Assembly (NCBI RefSeq): GCF_034259325.1
Contig: NZ_JAXIVS010000020.1
Coordinates: forward strand, 62,001 to 126,000
Reading direction: 5' to 3'
From: Hyalangium ruber
GTDB taxonomy: Bacteria; Myxococcota; Myxococcia; Myxococcales; Myxococcaceae
Length of the DNA: 64,000 nt
A program made the position numbers and the translations under genes. The notes under the pieces were generated by a model, which saw only the letters and a list, made by a program, of their open reading frames with translations, was not told the origin of the DNA and ran no database searches. Below are positions 25,028 through 33,946 of the stretch, one piece after another (the first letter of the stretch is position 1; the number at the start of each line of letters is the position of its first letter).

Positions 25028-25876
25028 ATGAACCACAGGGAAGACGCATTCGAGGGAGCCGGAGGCATCCGGCTCTTCTCCCAGCTCTGGCGGCCCGAGG
25101 GAAAACCCCGCGCCGTGCTGGCCATCGTCCACGGCTTTGGCGAGCACAGCGGCCGCTACCTCAACATCGCCCGCCGCTATGTGCCGCTGGGCTACGCCGT
25201 CCACGCGTTCGACCTGCGGGGCCATGGGCGCTCACCGGGCCAGCGCGGCCACGTGAACGCCTGGGCCGAGTACCGCGAGGACCTGCAGGCCTTCCTCGCC
25301 TACAGCGCCAAGAAGGCTCCCGGCTGCCCCGTGTTCCTCTTCGGCCACAGCCTGGGCTCGCTCATCGCCCTGGACTACGTGCTGCACCACCCCGAGGGAG
25401 TTCAGGGCCTGATCCTCAGTGGCACCGCCGTGGATCCGGTCGCCGTGGCCAAGCCTCTGCTGGTAGCCATCGCCCGGTTCCTCTCGCGCTTCTGGCCGAG
25501 CTTCCGCTTGAAGGTGAAGCTGGATCCGGGCGCGCTGTCCCGGCTGCCGAACATCGCCGGCGAGTACCTCTCGGATCCGCTGGTCCATGGAGACGCCTCG
25601 GCCCGCTGGGGCACCGAGGCCCTGGGCGCCATCGCCTGGGTGAAGGCCCATGCCTCGGAGCTGAAGCTGCCGCTGCTGGTGCTCCACGGCGAGGCGGACC
25701 GCCTCAACTCGCTGGCCGGCGCGCAGCAGGTCTTCGACGCGGCCGGCTCCTCGGAGAAGCGCCTGGCCCTGCTGCCCGGCGGCTTCCACGAGCCCCACAA
25801 CGACTCCGGCCGCGAGAAGATCTTCATGGTGCTGGAGGAGTTCCTGGGCGCACGCCTCGCGGCGGCCGCGGCCTGA
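25028..25876 (+). CDS. Alpha/beta hydrolase, monoacylglycerol-lipase-like (serine aminopeptidase S33 / Hydrolase_4)
   Basis: 282 residues, cytoplasmic. Motif order matches the Hydrolase_4 family: VHGFGEHSGRY (oxyanion region) near residue 35, DLRGHGRSPGQRGH near 65, nucleophile elbow FGHSLGSL near 105, an Asp in LHGEADRL near 223, and a C-terminal His in GGFHEPHND. Enzymes of this type hydrolyse monoacylglycerols or lysophospholipids. The ATG at 25028 follows a weak ribosome site. A GC-rich hairpin lies just after the stop. Confidence 0.88.
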   Translation: MNHREDAFEGAGGIRLFSQLWRPEGKPRAVLAIVHGFGEHSGRYLNIARRYVPLGYAVHAFDLRGHGRSPGQRGHVNAWAEYREDLQAFLAYSAKKAPGCPVFLFGHSLGSLIALDYVLHHPEGVQGLILSGTAVDPVAVAKPLLVAIARFLSRFWPSFRLKVKLDPGALSRLPNIAGEYLSDPLVHGDASARWGTEALGAIAWVKAHASELKLPLLVLHGEADRLNSLAGAQQVFDAAGSSEKRLALLPGGFHEPHNDSGREKIFMVLEEFLGARLAAAAA

Positions 25877-25885
25877 GCGGAGGTG

Positions 25886-25904
25886 CTCCGGCCCCGCGCC
25901 GGAG
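25886..25904 (+). terminator. Possible terminator hairpin
   Basis: CTCCGGC pairs perfectly with GCCGGAG around a CCCGC loop, 10 nt after the hydrolase stop and 19 nt before the next ATG. There is no U-tract, so termination may be weak or Rho-dependent. It could separate the hydrolase from the MoxR operon. Confidence 0.35.
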
Positions 25905-25922
25905 TGCTACGCTGCGCGGTGA

Positions 25923-27458
25923 ATGGCCAACCAGGACTGGGTCTCACGGCTGCTGTCAGGACGCGCCTCGGCGGACAAGGGGCTGAGCGTCCACCTCTCC
26001 GAGCGCGACGGCGGCGGACTGCACGACAAGATGCGGCAGGCGTATTGGTGGATCACCAACAACGCCGTCATCTGCCCCTACTACGACATCGAGTTCGGGC
26101 AGCCCGCCTCGCTGAAGACTCCCGCCGGCGAGGAGGTCCACCTGCCCGAGGACATGAGCTACAGCTCGTTCGTCCTCATTCCCCTGCTCACCCTCTTCAC
26201 CTGTCGCCGGGCGCTGCTGGTGGGCGGCCCGGGGCGAGGGAAGACCACCTCCGCCCTGCTCATGGCGCTCTTGTCCGGCATGGGCCGCGACGAGGTACAC
26301 CGCGGCATCCAGCGCGGCCACCCGCAGCTGTCCATCGCGGACCTGCTGGGCGCTCCGCTGCCCTCGGACATGCTCAAGGCCGAGGACCTGTCCGCCGTGA
26401 AGGTGAGCTGGCGCAAGTGGATCAGCCAGCGCGTGAAGATCATCGACGAGTACAACCGCATCCCCACCAAGACGCAGTCCGCCCTGCTCTCGCTCATGGC
26501 CGAGGGCTACGCGGAGATGATGGACCAGTACGTCTACGCGGGCCGCTCCAGCTGGTTCCTCACCGCCAATGATGACCAGGGCGGCGGCACCTTCCAGGTG
26601 ATTGAAGCGCTCAAGGACCGCATCGACGTGGTGGTGCGCGCGGTGCCCTTCAACTCGAACTTCATCGACACGCTCCTGCAGCGCATCGAGGCGGACCGCT
26701 CGCCCGAGGAGCTGCTGCCCCAGGAGATTGTCTTCACCCCGGGCGAGCTGGAGAAGGCCTATACCTCCATCCTCCAGGTGGAGGTACCCAAGGACGTGCT
26801 GGAGCGGGTGGCCTTCTTCCTGGGCCAGCTCGACTTCTGCCGGCGGGCCTCGCCGCGCTTCGAGTTCAAGCACAAGGACACGCTGAAGCTGGCCGGGCAG
26901 ACGGTGGCCGCCGTGTGCAACGAGCAGTGCCCGCTCGATAAGAAGGTCCACCTGTGTACGCAGACGGAGAACGGCGTGAGCGTGCGCGCCTACCAGACGA
27001 TTCTCCACTACGCCAAGGCGCTGGCCTTCTTCCGGGGGCGCACCGCCGTGGAGCTGGAGGACTTCCGGCAGATCGCCCCGTGGGTGCTGCACGAGAAGCT
27101 GACGCCCAACGTGCGCAGCCCCTTCTTCGAGGCGAAGGACCACCGGATGCTGTTGCAGGACCGGGTGGCGTGGATCCGCCACATGTTCGACATGGCCACG
27201 GCGCAGTACGGCGTGCATGCGCCGGTGCGCCGCAAGGTGGGCGTGCTGCGGCAGGAGCTGGACAAGGGGCTGGCGGGCGTGGACCTGCGCACCACGGAGA
27301 AGCGGCTGCAGCAGGTGACGGTGCTGATGAACGAGCTGCTCACCAAGAATGAGCTGTCCGGCCCGGTGTACGAGGACCTCATCCACCTCAAGTCCATGTA
27401 CAGCCGCTACCGCAACTACGCCACGTGGCTGAAGGAGAACCCGGGCGGGCGGCCATGA
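25923..27458 (+). CDS. MoxR family AAA+ ATPase
   Basis: 511 residues. A roughly 90-residue N-terminal segment precedes the AAA+ core: Walker A GGPGRGKTTSA near residue 102, Walker B/sensor region VKIIDEYNRIPTKTQSALL near 175, and the TANDDQGGGTF and ALKDRIDVVV blocks (sensor 1 and Arg-finger region). The C-terminal lid and a helical extension follow. MoxR ATPases act as chaperone-like machines together with VWA-domain partners. The downstream genes are coupled: the stop overlaps the next ATG as ATGA. Confidence 0.9.
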   Translation: MANQDWVSRLLSGRASADKGLSVHLSERDGGGLHDKMRQAYWWITNNAVICPYYDIEFGQPASLKTPAGEEVHLPEDMSYSSFVLIPLLTLFTCRRALLVGGPGRGKTTSALLMALLSGMGRDEVHRGIQRGHPQLSIADLLGAPLPSDMLKAEDLSAVKVSWRKWISQRVKIIDEYNRIPTKTQSALLSLMAEGYAEMMDQYVYAGRSSWFLTANDDQGGGTFQVIEALKDRIDVVVRAVPFNSNFIDTLLQRIEADRSPEELLPQEIVFTPGELEKAYTSILQVEVPKDVLERVAFFLGQLDFCRRASPRFEFKHKDTLKLAGQTVAAVCNEQCPLDKKVHLCTQTENGVSVRAYQTILHYAKALAFFRGRTAVELEDFRQIAPWVLHEKLTPNVRSPFFEAKDHRMLLQDRVAWIRHMFDMATAQYGVHAPVRRKVGVLRQELDKGLAGVDLRTTEKRLQQVTVLMNELLTKNELSGPVYEDLIHLKSMYSRYRNYATWLKENPGGRP

Positions 27459-28285
27459 GCACCCTCGAGTTCGTACAAGCGCTGGAGGCCAACGCCCAGG
27501 GCCGCTTCGTGCGGTGGCACCCGCTGCTGTGGCGCGAGCTGCTGGACGGCTCGGCGCAGCGGCTGGCGGAGGCGCTGGATGCGACGGGCTCGGATGCGGG
27601 CGAGGCCGAGGCGCTCTGGCGCACCTACCTGAAGCTGGGCGCGGAGGCCATTGGCCTGGGCTACCTGTACCCGGAGTCCGCGGGCCGGAAGAACTTCTTC
27701 ACCCTGGCCTGGTCGAACCTCGTGCCACGGCTGCTGGCCCAGGTGTCACCCACCGAGCGCCCCCAGGTGCTCGCGCAGCTGTGGAACCTGGGAGAGAACC
27801 TGGAGTCAGCGCCCCCCTGGGTGCAGCGCCTCTTCTGCCGCGTGGGCGAGGAGCTGCCCTCGCTGGAGAACATCGAATCCCGGCTGCGCGAGCGCACCGC
27901 CACGGCGATGGAGGAGCCGGAGAAGCAGGTGGGCTACAGCGCCCACGTCCACTGGGTGGACCTGTCTCGCGAGGACGGGCGCTTCCTGCCGGGCCCCCTG
28001 CACTTCCTGGCTCCCTCCGTGGTGTGCGTACACGACCGGCACCGGGGCGCCGTGGCGGGGCGCGAGGCGGCCACTCAGGGTGTGTGGCTGACTGAGCAGC
28101 CGATGCTGCTGGGGGCCATGGGCTGCTCCGAGACGCCTGAGGTGGAAAAGCAGGGCATGGGGCTCCTCTCGGACGTGGAGCGGGGAGACCCGCGCACCGG
28201 AGAGTGGTTCTCCTCGGCGGCCAACACGTGGCGCGTGGCGGCCACCCTGCACACCTCGCAGTGGCTCGTGGTGCTCGTGCCCTGA
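27455..28285 (+). CDS. Unknown protein in the MoxR-VWA operon
   Basis: 276 residues, soluble, no motif recognised. Helix-rich to about residue 160 (FTLAWSNLVPRLLAQVSP, VQRLFCRVGEELPSLENIESRL), then a more strand-rich half ending in WLVVLVP. The start overlaps the MoxR stop by 4 nt (ATGA) and its own stop overlaps the next start by 1 nt (TGATG), so it is translated with its neighbours. It probably works in the same complex, but there is no direct evidence for a role. Confidence 0.8.
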   Translation: MSTLEFVQALEANAQGRFVRWHPLLWRELLDGSAQRLAEALDATGSDAGEAEALWRTYLKLGAEAIGLGYLYPESAGRKNFFTLAWSNLVPRLLAQVSPTERPQVLAQLWNLGENLESAPPWVQRLFCRVGEELPSLENIESRLRERTATAMEEPEKQVGYSAHVHWVDLSREDGRFLPGPLHFLAPSVVCVHDRHRGAVAGREAATQGVWLTEQPMLLGAMGCSETPEVEKQGMGLLSDVERGDPRTGEWFSSAANTWRVAATLHTSQWLVVLVP

Positions 28286-29946
28286 TGAGCCTGGCGCGCT
28301 TCACTCCCGAGCAGGTGGACCGGTGCTGGAAGGAGGCACTGGCGCTGTGGGACGTGCGCGTTCAGCTCACTCCGCCCGAGCCTCACGCGGCCTCCTTCGG
28401 GAAGGAGGCGCCCGAGAACGAGCCCCTGGCCTACATCGATCTCGTGAAGCGCCAGGTGTTCGTGAACTTCGAGCTGCTCTCGCGCATGGGGGCCGAAGAG
28501 AGCCTCATGGCGGTGCTCGCGCATGAGATTGGCCACCACGTGCGCTTCCCGCACACGCTGGGGTGGGACGCGGAGCTGCGGGCGCTGGAGCAGCGGCTCA
28601 TCCCCGGGCTGAAGCAGTCGCTCACCAACCTCTTCTTCGATCTCCAGGTGAACGAGGTGGTGGGCCGCACGCACGCCGAGGCGCTGTGCGAGGTGTACCG
28701 AGGCTTCCTGCGCGTCCGGCCGGACGTTCCGGTGAGCCCGCTGTTCTTCTTCTACCTGTCGCTCTACGAGGAGCTGTGGATCCGCCCTCCGGGGGACCTG
28801 GTGCCCTCGGGGCAGATTGGCCCCATGGAGGAGGCGTTCCCCGGCTGCCGCGCCGAGGCGCGGATGTTCGTGCAGACCTTCTACGCGCTGCCGGACATGC
28901 GGCAGCAGTTCCTCTATTTCTGCGCCACCTTCATCCGCTTCATCGACCAGCCGGACGGGCTGGAGTTCTGCATCCCCCTGGCCGGAGACGTGCCGCTGCC
29001 GGATGAGGATGACCTGGATGCGGCCGCCCACGGCGGAGACCGTTGGGACGATGCGCTGAAGGACGCCAAGGAGCGCGGCTGGCTGGCCGAATCCCACGAC
29101 ACGAAGGATCTGGATCCGCTCGCCACCATCGCCCGCGTCACCGAGCACCGTCCGGGCAAGGGCGGCGGCGTGCTGCGCCGGGCGCTGGTCAGCCGGCACT
29201 ACCGGCGGCTGGTGGACCAGTACGTGCTGAAGCTTCCCTCGGCGCCCTCGCGGCCCGAGCCCTACCTGCGCACCACCCCCGAAGCCTGGGAGTACGGGGA
29301 TGATCCGTCCACCATCGACTGGACGCTCACGGTGCTCTCCCAGGGCCCGCTGGCGGCGGTGGCGCCGCTGCGCCGCGAGCTCGAGGCGGACGTGCCGCCT
29401 CCTTCGGAGCTGGGCGTGCCCGCGGTGGAGATCTACCTCGACACGAGCGGCTCCATGCCCAACCCGCAGAACCAGCTCAACGCCATGACCCTGGCGGCGC
29501 AGGTGCTGTCGGCCACGGCGATTCGCAAGCGCGCCACGGTGCGCGCCATCGTCTACTCGGACGGAGCGCCGCTGGTGTCTCCGTGGATGTACGACGAGGA
29601 GACGGCCCGCGACTTCCTGCTGCACTACATCGGCGGCGGGACGATGTTCCCCTTCGAGCGGCTCACCGAGCTGTCACGGGAGCGGCCGGACGCGCTGCGG
29701 ATCATCATCTCCGACTCGGACTTCCTGTCGAACGTGGCGGATGTGCCGAGCCTGCATCGGCTGGTGGAGGCGGTGCGGCGCTCTCGCGCGGTGGTGGCGT
29801 TCCTGGCGGTGCCGGACGAGCAGCGGACGCGCAAGGCGCTCAAGCTCGCGCTGGCCGACCGGCGCTTCCGCCTCGTCACCGTGCAGTGGATGTCGGAGTT
29901 CGGGCCCGCGGCCGCCGCGCTGTCCCAGGCCCTGTTGGAGGATTGA
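28285..29946 (+). CDS. VWA-like protein with N-terminal HExxH metallopeptidase-like domain (DUF2201-like)
   Basis: 553 residues. Residues about 40-300 contain a zinc-peptidase motif, LAHEIGHHVRFPH near residue 77. Residues about 370-550 are a VWA-like domain with the MIDAS opening DTSGSMPNPQN near 393 and an SDSDF motif late in the domain, which could complete metal binding. This two-domain architecture is known from uncharacterised partners of MoxR ATPases. The start overlaps the previous stop by one base. A role as the metal-dependent adaptor or protease of the MoxR machine is inferred. Confidence 0.85.
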   Translation: MSLARFTPEQVDRCWKEALALWDVRVQLTPPEPHAASFGKEAPENEPLAYIDLVKRQVFVNFELLSRMGAEESLMAVLAHEIGHHVRFPHTLGWDAELRALEQRLIPGLKQSLTNLFFDLQVNEVVGRTHAEALCEVYRGFLRVRPDVPVSPLFFFYLSLYEELWIRPPGDLVPSGQIGPMEEAFPGCRAEARMFVQTFYALPDMRQQFLYFCATFIRFIDQPDGLEFCIPLAGDVPLPDEDDLDAAAHGGDRWDDALKDAKERGWLAESHDTKDLDPLATIARVTEHRPGKGGGVLRRALVSRHYRRLVDQYVLKLPSAPSRPEPYLRTTPEAWEYGDDPSTIDWTLTVLSQGPLAAVAPLRRELEADVPPPSELGVPAVEIYLDTSGSMPNPQNQLNAMTLAAQVLSATAIRKRATVRAIVYSDGAPLVSPWMYDEETARDFLLHYIGGGTMFPFERLTELSRERPDALRIIISDSDFLSNVADVPSLHRLVEAVRRSRAVVAFLAVPDEQRTRKALKLALADRRFRLVTVQWMSEFGPAAAALSQALLED

Positions 29947-30509
29947 TGGCGTTCGATCTGGATCAACTCCGGGAGCAACTGGCGGCCGTGCCGCTGGTGT
30001 CGCCCTACTCGCATGACCTGGCGGTGGCGATCATCTGCGACACGTTCCGGCTGGGAAGCGCGCGGCCTCCGTCGCTCGAGCAGTGGCAGGCGTTTCCGCA
30101 ACGCTTCGTGAGCCCGCTGTGGCGCGAGCAGGTCGGCATGCTGGCCCACGTGCTGGCCTCCTCGTCCCTGCGCGAGGAGACCGTGCGGCTGCTGAACCCT
30201 CGCTTCGACGCGATGGAGGCGCTCAATCGCTTCTTCGAGATCCTCGGACCGCTGACAGCGGAGATGGTGCGCTCGAACAAGTTCCGGCAGGAGGAGTTCC
30301 TCCGAAAGTGGATCTTCGCCCTGGGCGGAGAGGTGAAGGGCGAGCGGCCGAAGGAGTCCCTGCAGCGGATGAACCAACTGGACTACCGCAAGGCCATGAA
30401 GGACTTCGAGAAGGCCGAGGCGGCGCGCAAGGCGGAGGCCCAGAAGCGCGAGAAGATGCTGCAGGAGGCGGCCCAGAAGGCCGCGGACGCCCGAGGCTGG
30501 CGCGAGTGA
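29946..30509 (+). CDS. Small coiled-coil-tailed protein of the MoxR-VWA operon
   Basis: 187 residues. The N-terminal 120 residues are a helical domain (FDLDQLREQLAAVPL start, FFEILGPLTAEMVRSNKF). The last 50 residues form a charged Ala/Glu/Lys coiled coil (KAMKDFEKAEAARKAEAQ and onward). The ATG overlaps the VWA stop by one base (TGATG), and its TGA overlaps a GTG start of the ligase gene. Unrecognised family; likely a structural subunit or adaptor of the ATPase-VWA complex. Confidence 0.8.
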   Translation: MAFDLDQLREQLAAVPLVSPYSHDLAVAIICDTFRLGSARPPSLEQWQAFPQRFVSPLWREQVGMLAHVLASSSLREETVRLLNPRFDAMEALNRFFEILGPLTAEMVRSNKFRQEEFLRKWIFALGGEVKGERPKESLQRMNQLDYRKAMKDFEKAEAARKAEAQKREKMLQEAAQKAADARGWRE

Positions 30510-31810
30510 GTCGGCCTCCCCACCTGGGGGTGGCCCCCAGGGCGCGCATCCGGAGGGATACTTCCTCCCAGCGTCCGCACATCGAATGGGCCGAGTCCAT
30601 CGCTCGGGACCTGGCCCGGTTCGCGAGGCTTCCGGACGAGGCGCTCGCCCGCGCGGAGCTGGAGGCCCGCCTGGAGGCGTTCCGAGCGGCCCTGCGGGAC
30701 TCTCCGTTCCATGCGCAGCGGCTGCACGCGGCGGGGTTGCACCCCGGGGACTTGCGCTCGCTGGAGGACTTGCGCCACCTGCCCACCCTGGACCGTGCGG
30801 AGCTCGCGCGCTCCTGGGACGCGGTGCCCACCCTGGCACCCGAGAACGCCGAGTGCGTGGTGGTGAAGAGCTCGGGCACGACGGGCGACCCCGTGAATGT
30901 GGTGCGGGACCGGCGCGACTGCCTGCACATGTGGGCGGGGCTGCGGTTCTTCGCGGAGCGCGCGGGCGTGGAGCTGCCCTCCCGGCCTCGCGTCGTGCTC
31001 CTGGATGCGCTGCCCGGAGGCCTGGAGTACTCGGTGCGGCTGCCCATCCTGTACGACGGGGCGCTCCACCGTATCTCCGTGCTCCGGGCGGATGCGCGAG
31101 AGCGCCTGGAGCGCGTGAAGCCCGCCGTCATCTTCTCGGACCCGGAGGGGCTGCGCTGGCTCGTGGAGCAGCAAGGCCTGCCCGCGCCGCGCCTCCTCTT
31201 GAGCTCGGCGCAGCACCTGTCCACGGAGCTGCGTGCGGCGCTGGGGCGTGTGGTGGGTGCGCCCGTCCTCAACTACTACGCGACGACGGAGACGGGCCCC
31301 CTGGCCTGGGAGTGCCTGGCGCACACGGGCCACTTCCACGTGATGGCGCCGGATGTCTGGGTGGAGCCAGGGCTCCAGGAGGTGGTGGTGACGCGGCTGC
31401 GCCCCAGCGTGCTGCCCCTGTTGCGCTACCGTCCGGGAGACGCGGGCACGGTGCGGCGTGACGCGTGCTCCTGTGGCTTCCAGGGCTGGACGCTGGAGGG
31501 CTTTGGCGGACGCGGGGCTTGCCACTTCCTCACGCCCGCGGGCCGAGCCGTGGATGCCTGGCAGCTCGCGTGGGTGTTCAAGCACCACACGCTTCGCGCC
31601 TTCCGGCTGACGCAGGTGGAGCCCGAGCGCTTCGCGCTGGAGCTGGCGGGAGCGTCGGAGGGAGACACGGGTCCGCTGTGCGAGCGCCTCACGGCCGCGC
31701 TGCGCAACCTCGGCTGGGAGCGCCCTCGGGTGGATCTCCGCCATGTCGCTCCGGCGGTGCTCGGCACGGGCGCCAAGCCGCTGCCCTTTCGCGCGCTCGG
31801 GTCGGGTTAG
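30506..31810 (+). CDS. Adenylate-forming ligase (phenylacetate-CoA ligase-like)
   Basis: 434 residues from a GTG that overlaps the preceding TGA (GTGA); a GTG at 30530 is also possible. The ATP-binding P-loop appears as SSGTTGDPVN near residue 122, the adenine/acid motif as YYATTETGP near 258 and the hinge-type RYRPGDAG near 310. A CSCGF pair follows. This matches the PaaK/coenzyme F390 synthetase branch, which activates carboxylic acids as acyl-AMP. Coupling to the MoxR operon upstream is notable. Its end overlaps the convergent radical-SAM gene by 4 nt. The acid substrate is unknown. Confidence 0.82.
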   Translation: MSRPPHLGVAPRARIRRDTSSQRPHIEWAESIARDLARFARLPDEALARAELEARLEAFRAALRDSPFHAQRLHAAGLHPGDLRSLEDLRHLPTLDRAELARSWDAVPTLAPENAECVVVKSSGTTGDPVNVVRDRRDCLHMWAGLRFFAERAGVELPSRPRVVLLDALPGGLEYSVRLPILYDGALHRISVLRADARERLERVKPAVIFSDPEGLRWLVEQQGLPAPRLLLSSAQHLSTELRAALGRVVGAPVLNYYATTETGPLAWECLAHTGHFHVMAPDVWVEPGLQEVVVTRLRPSVLPLLRYRPGDAGTVRRDACSCGFQGWTLEGFGGRGACHFLTPAGRAVDAWQLAWVFKHHTLRAFRLTQVEPERFALELAGASEGDTGPLCERLTAALRNLGWERPRVDLRHVAPAVLGTGAKPLPFRALGSG

Positions 31811-32595
31811 ACGAGGGCCCGTGGGAGCTGGGCGTGGGGCTCCCATGGCCCGCTGCCGCCGAGACAGTAGCGACAGGAAGCCAGGGGCTCCTCACGCTCC
31901 AGGTACGTGAGCATCCGCGCGAGCAACTCCGGCCCGTCCAGGGACAGACCATCCACTTCCGCCAGCGCGGGCATCTCGGGGTGCTGGGGGCCCAGCACCG
32001 TGGCCACATGGGGCGGGCGCGTACACGTGTAGAAGTGCCCGCGGTACACCATGTGGCAGCGCGCCTTCATCCAGCAGCGCGCGTGGACGGTGCGCACCTC
32101 CGCCTCGGTCGCCAGGGGCGCATCCGGGGTGAGCTTCTGGAAGGCGTCAATGCGCTTCACCGTGAGCAGTACGCCGTGCCGCTCGCAGCGCTCGGTGATG
32201 CGCGCGATGGAGCGCTCGGGCAGCGGCGCGGAGGTGTAGACGGACAACGTCATCCGGTCGAGCCGCTCGTACACCGCGTCCGGCGCGCTCTGGGCCAGGA
32301 ATCCATTGGTGGTGATGGACACCTGCTCGGAGATGCCCGAGGCACGCACCGCGTCCAGCACGCTCGGGAGATCCGGGTGCAGGAAGGGCTCTCCGCCAGT
32401 CAGCTTGAAGATGCCGGGCTGGAGCACCCGCGCCAGGCGCCGCAGGTCCTCGCCGAGCGCCGCGGGCTCCATGGCCCAGGTGGGCAGGTGCGGCGACAAC
32501 GGGCAGCACTGCACGCAGCGCAGGTTGCAGTGCGTGGTGACGTGCGCCTCCAGCGACCAGGTGAGGATGCGGCCGTCATGGAGTTCGTAGCGCAC
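31807..32595 (-). CDS. Radical SAM protein with SPASM-like C-terminal cysteines
   Basis: 262 residues. The 4Fe-4S/SAM motif CNLRCVQC lies at residues 23-30 and is followed by TGGEPFLHPDL (the GGE SAM-binding motif). C-terminal Cys positions (CWMKARC, YTCTRP, CRYC) look like a second iron-sulfur cluster site as in SPASM or twitch domains, which modify peptides or sugar substrates. It is divergent from the asparagine-synthetase gene with 55 nt between the starts, suggesting a shared promoter region. The reaction is unknown. Confidence 0.88.
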   Translation of the reverse strand: MRYELHDGRILTWSLEAHVTTHCNLRCVQCCPLSPHLPTWAMEPAALGEDLRRLARVLQPGIFKLTGGEPFLHPDLPSVLDAVRASGISEQVSITTNGFLAQSAPDAVYERLDRMTLSVYTSAPLPERSIARITERCERHGVLLTVKRIDAFQKLTPDAPLATEAEVRTVHARCWMKARCHMVYRGHFYTCTRPPHVATVLGPQHPEMPALAEVDGLSLDGPELLARMLTYLEREEPLASCRYCLGGSGPWEPHAQLPRALV

Positions 32596-32650
32596 GCAGG
32601 AGGACTATACCGGGGTTGCCCGGCCTGGCGTCGCTTGCCACGATGCGCCC

Positions 32651-33946
32651 GTGTCCCGCGCCCCTGGCGAGGGGAGCGGCCCGCTCGCCTCCCTGCCCCG
32701 CTACCAGTCAGCAGCCGCACCTGAGCGCTCGGCCGACTCCGTGTGGCCCCTGCTCGTGACTCCCGGCTCCGGGCTGGATCCGCACGCCGTGGCCGCGTTC
32801 CTGCGTCACCTTCTGGCTCCTCCGGAGAGCCTGTTCAGCGGGGTGCTCCGGTTGCCCGCGCCGCTCCCCGTCACGGCGCGCGGACACGCCCCCATGCGCG
32901 CGCTCGAGCGCCTCACCGGGGTGCTCCTGACAGCCTGGGTGGACACCGTCCGCGACCACCTCGCGGCGGGCGCCCGGGACGTCAGCCTGAGCGGAGGGCT
33001 GGACAGTGCGGCCCTGTGCGCCATGGCCGCCCAGTACGCCCCGAGCCAGGTGCGGGCATGGACCATGGATGTCCACTTCGCCGACGAGACGGAGCGGCGC
33101 AACGCCGGGCTCGTGGCGCGTACCGCGGGTGTCCCGCTCGTCGAGCTCTCCATTCCGGACGCCGTGCTGCCGGACCTGTTCGAGCTCGCGGTCCTCGCCA
33201 ACGAGACGGCCATCATCAACGCCCGCGCCGTGGCCAGCTTCGCCTTCTATGCGGAGGCCCGGAAGCAAGGGGCCACGGTGATGCTGAGCGGCGCGGGAGC
33301 GGATGAAGTCCTGATGGGCAATCCGGGCGCGCTGGCGGGAGCACGGGCCCGCGTCGCGGAGGACCGGGCGCTGGCGGACCGGGTGCTTCGAGCTCCAGGG
33401 CCTGGGGAGTGGAAGGACAGCTGGGAGGAGCCCCACGCTCCGGGTGCCACGGAGGAGCTTCGCTATGCCGCGTGGGTGCTGCGGGAGCTGGTGCTTCCTC
33501 CGGAGCTGCGCGGTGCCCTGGCCCATGGCATCACCCTGCGCACCCCGTACCTCGACTCGCGCTTCGCCGACGTGGCGCTCGGCCTCCCGGCGGACCTGCT
33601 CCTGCGCGAGGAGACTGGGAAGTGGCTCTTCCGCCACGCGCTGCGCTCGCTCGTCCCCAAGGAGGTCCGCTTCGCGCGCAAGATGCCCCGCTATGCCCTC
33701 ACCGCGCTCTCCAGCCCCGTCCGTGAGCGATGGCTGGAGCTGTACCGCGCATGGCTCTCCCCCGCCCGACTCCAGCCCCTGGAGTGCGTCGATCCCTCCG
33801 CCACACTCGCGCTGCTGGACCAGTACGTCCGACTCGCTCCCGAGGACTCCCAGGCCAGCGCCATGGATCGGCTGTTGATGCGACTCGTGTCCCTCGCCAT
33901 GCTCCACGCCCGCGCCGAGGCACCTCCCCCATGTCCCGAATCCTGA
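32651..33946 (+). CDS. Asparagine-synthetase-like amidotransferase, synthetase domain only
   Basis: 431 residues from a GTG with no clear ribosome site. The PP-loop ATP motif SGGLDSA is at 114-120, followed by the adenylation region SGAGADEVLMGN near 213 and the RTPYLDSRF block near 298. The N-terminal Ntn glutaminase domain of AsnB is missing; residues 1-90 are a short unrelated segment. Such stand-alone synthetase domains occur in beta-lactam synthetases and lasso-peptide cyclases, which form amide bonds on small molecules or peptides. It overlaps the glycosyltransferase gene by 16 nt. Confidence 0.85.
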   Translation: MSRAPGEGSGPLASLPRYQSAAAPERSADSVWPLLVTPGSGLDPHAVAAFLRHLLAPPESLFSGVLRLPAPLPVTARGHAPMRALERLTGVLLTAWVDTVRDHLAAGARDVSLSGGLDSAALCAMAAQYAPSQVRAWTMDVHFADETERRNAGLVARTAGVPLVELSIPDAVLPDLFELAVLANETAIINARAVASFAFYAEARKQGATVMLSGAGADEVLMGNPGALAGARARVAEDRALADRVLRAPGPGEWKDSWEEPHAPGATEELRYAAWVLRELVLPPELRGALAHGITLRTPYLDSRFADVALGLPADLLLREETGKWLFRHALRSLVPKEVRFARKMPRYALTALSSPVRERWLELYRAWLSPARLQPLECVDPSATLALLDQYVRLAPEDSQASAMDRLLMRLVSLAMLHARAEAPPPCPES

